The notes under the pieces are model-generated. The model made no database searches, was not told where the DNA came from, and worked only from the letters and a program-made list of their open reading frames with translations. Positions 6,742 to 8,201 of a stretch of 8,201 nucleotides of DNA are shown one piece after another (position 1 is the stretch's first letter; each line of letters begins with the position of its first letter). This DNA comes from Actinomycetes bacterium (GTDB lineage Bacteria; Actinomycetota; Actinomycetes; Propionibacteriales; Propionibacteriaceae), in NCBI GenBank assembly GCA_023432725.1, contig JAEYUH010000057.1:1-8201 (forward strand), written 5' to 3'. The position numbers and the translations under genes were made by a program.

Positions 6742-6745
6742 CCCG
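6719..6745 (-). repeat. 8-bp perfect inverted repeat between the amidohydrolase gene and mrpA
   Basis: CGGGTGCA (6719-6726) is the exact reverse complement of TGCACCCG (6738-6745), with an 11-base loop. The repeat begins 30 bases after the stop of the amidohydrolase gene. As RNA it would form a GC-rich hairpin that could terminate the upstream transcript, although no T-run follows. As DNA it is a dyad of the size bound by dimeric repressors, lying against the candidate -10 box of mrpA. The sequence alone does not choose between these roles. Confidence 0.5.
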
Positions 6746-6775
6746 CGACCCGCGGACTGGAACGGTCGCCGAGCC

Positions 6776-8201
6776 TCAGCGGCGGTAGGTCCACTCCCCC
6801 GCGAGCAGGGTTGCGAAGACCGTCATCCCGCGCAGGTTGGCGACGATCGACGGGTCCTGCTCCACGATCACCAGGTCGGCCGCCATCCCCTGGGCGACCA
6901 TCGTCCGACCGTCGGTCGAGGCAGCCAGGGCGGCGCGCAGGTCGAGCGCCTGCTCGGGGTGCCAGGGTTCGCGTCCGTCCCGTGACCGGGTCACCGCCGC
7001 CGCCAGGGTGATCCACGGGTCGAGCGGCGCCACCGGCGCGTCGGAGCCGAGCCGCAGGGTGACCCCTGCCCGGTGCAGGTCGGCCAGCGCGAAGGCACGG
7101 TCGGTTCGCCCCTGCCAGTACCGGTCGGCGACGTCGCGGTCGTCCATGGCATGCTCGGGCTGCACGCTCGCCACGATGCCGAGCGCGGCGAACCGCGCGA
7201 CGTCCTGGGGACGCAGCAGCTGGGCGTGCTCGACCGAGCCGGTGGCACCGGTCGCCTCGAAGGCGTCGAGGGCCACCTGGTTGGCCCGGTCGCCGATCGC
7301 GTGGACGGCGGCCTGCAGCCCGTGCCGGTCGGCCACCGCCAGCAGGCCGACGAGTTCGTCGTAGGGGACGTTGACCACGCCGTACGGATCCTGGTCGGGG
7401 CCGAGACCCGGGTAGGGCTCGAGGCACCACGCGGTGCGGGTGTTGAGCGAGCCGTCGGTGATCACCTTGAGGGGCCCGACCCGCACCCGCCCTTCGGTGC
7501 CGGGCACCTCGTCGCCGGTCCGCCAGCCCTGGGCGGTCGCCCGGTCGAGGTCGGACGGGTAGAAGCCGGCGTCCACCCTGACCGGGAGCCGCCCGCCGGC
7601 CGCCCGCCGCGGCCAGTCCGCCAGCGGCCAGCGCATCTCGAGGTCGGTGATCCGGGTGATGCCGCGGGCGGCGGCGCCCCGCAGCGCCTCCAGCGCCCAC
7701 CGGTCGGCGACCTCGTCCGGCACCTGGTCAAGCGATCTCAGCACGTCGAAGGCAGCCTTCTCGCGGACCAGCCCTTCGACAGCAGCCACGCCATGCCGGG
7801 ACAGCGCGGCGCTGTTCAGCCAGACGCAGTGCAGATCGCCTGCCACCAGGACCACCGGCCGGGCACCGGTTGCCGCGTCCAGCAGCGCCACCGTGGGCAG
7901 GTCCGGCCACAGCGCGTCCCGGAAGCCGAAGCCGACCACCTCGCCGGCACCCGCGTCGAGCGCGGCACGTGCCAGGGCTGCGGCCTGGGCCGCCGAGCCG
8001 CAGCCGGACAGGTCGATCCGGCGCCTCGCCTTGGCCCAGTGCAGGAGGTGGACGTGGCTGTCGGTCAGCCCCGGGAGCACCCAGCGGCCGCCGAGGTCGA
8101 CCACCTGGCCGCCGCCGACCGGCCCACCGATCGAGGTCACCACCCCGTCGGCGACGGTGAGGTCGACCGGGTCGCCGGCCCTGCCCACCACCCGGGCGTT
8201 G
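6776..8201 (-). CDS. YtcJ-like metal-dependent amidohydrolase (Amidohydrolase_3), 5' end outside the window
   Basis: Predicted cytoplasmic hydrolase of the amidohydrolase superfamily with a TIM-barrel fold and a bound metal centre. Substrate unknown. Numbering from the GTG at 8191, the metal-site residues are recognisable: H46 and H48 (LTDSHVHLLHW), K242 (GPLKVITDGSLNTRTAW), H297 (VHAIGDRAN), H322 (SVEHAQLL) and D384 (LGSDAPVAPLDPW). The end returns to the composite beta-sandwich domain (AADLVIVEQDP, then FATLLAGEWTYRR). The reading frame stays open to the window edge. The codons before the GTG encode Asn-Ala-Arg, giving NARVVGR, the usual first strand of this family, so the real start lies upstream. 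At about 475 visible residues it is shorter than many YtcJ relatives (500-550). It is transcribed towards mrp but separated by 163 bases, so a shared function is not implied. Confidence 0.9.
   Translation of the reverse strand, partial: NARVVGRAGDPVDLTVADGVVTSIGGPVGGGQVVDLGGRWVLPGLTDSHVHLLHWAKARRRIDLSGCGSAAQAAALARAALDAGAGEVVGFGFRDALWPDLPTVALLDAATGARPVVLVAGDLHCVWLNSAALSRHGVAAVEGLVREKAAFDVLRSLDQVPDEVADRWALEALRGAAARGITRITDLEMRWPLADWPRRAAGGRLPVRVDAGFYPSDLDRATAQGWRTGDEVPGTEGRVRVGPLKVITDGSLNTRTAWCLEPYPGLGPDQDPYGVVNVPYDELVGLLAVADRHGLQAAVHAIGDRANQVALDAFEATGATGSVEHAQLLRPQDVARFAALGIVASVQPEHAMDDRDVADRYWQGRTDRAFALADLHRAGVTLRLGSDAPVAPLDPWITLAAAVTRSRDGREPWHPEQALDLRAALAASTDGRTMVAQGMAADLVIVEQDPSIVANLRGMTVFATLLAGEWTYRR

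Noticed and set aside
6702..7700. Alternative minus-strand open frame overlapping the amidohydrolase gene
   Set aside because: The overlapping frame carries all the expected amidohydrolase metal-site residues and is the real gene. This one is Arg/Gly-rich shadow sequence.
1..8201. Mobile elements, CRISPR arrays, tRNA or rRNA genes
   Set aside because: I saw no transposase or integrase motifs, no regularly spaced repeats and no recognisable tRNA or rRNA stretches. The genes are closely packed housekeeping-type genes of even composition.

Overview
The window is very GC-rich and has dense, overlapping minus-strand genes with GTG/ATG starts. It also carries a DUF3040 protein, a family essentially confined to Actinomycetota. 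Together these point to the chromosome of a high-GC actinobacterium. I cannot name a genus from the sequence. All eight genes read on the minus strand, so transcription runs from the right end (8201) to the left end (1).

Layout in transcription order: (1) 8201-6776, the 3' part of a YtcJ-like metal-dependent amidohydrolase, whose start lies beyond the window. (2) 6775-6613, a 163-base gap with an 8-bp perfect inverted repeat and a possible -10 element, probably the terminator and/or promoter region ahead of the next operon. (3) 6612-472, a complete six-cistron mrp (mnh/pha) operon for a multisubunit cation/proton antiporter: mrpA (with MrpB fused to its C-terminus), mrpC, mrpD, mrpE, mrpF, mrpG. 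Every junction overlaps by a few bases, so translation is probably coupled along the whole message. (4) 471-376, a short gap with a GC-rich inverted repeat, a candidate promoter and a strong ribosome-binding site. (5) 375-4, a small two-helix membrane protein of the DUF3040 family.

The Mrp proteins form one membrane complex related to respiratory complex I. MrpA and MrpD are NuoL/M/N-like channel subunits with conserved buried Glu, Lys and His residues. MrpC is NuoK-like. The MbhD/MbhE-like part of MrpA and the small subunits MrpE, MrpF, MrpG and the MrpB domain complete the assembly. By family knowledge the complex exchanges cytoplasmic Na+ (or other monovalent cations) for external protons and supports pH and salt homeostasis. 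Gene content and order fit the known 'group 2' mrp layout with an A-B fusion.

I do not see a clearly undescribed system. The points worth a second look are the unusual mrpA start context, the inverted repeat next to its possible promoter, the Lys-to-Gln replacement in MrpD, and the charged tails on MrpC, MrpE and MrpF.
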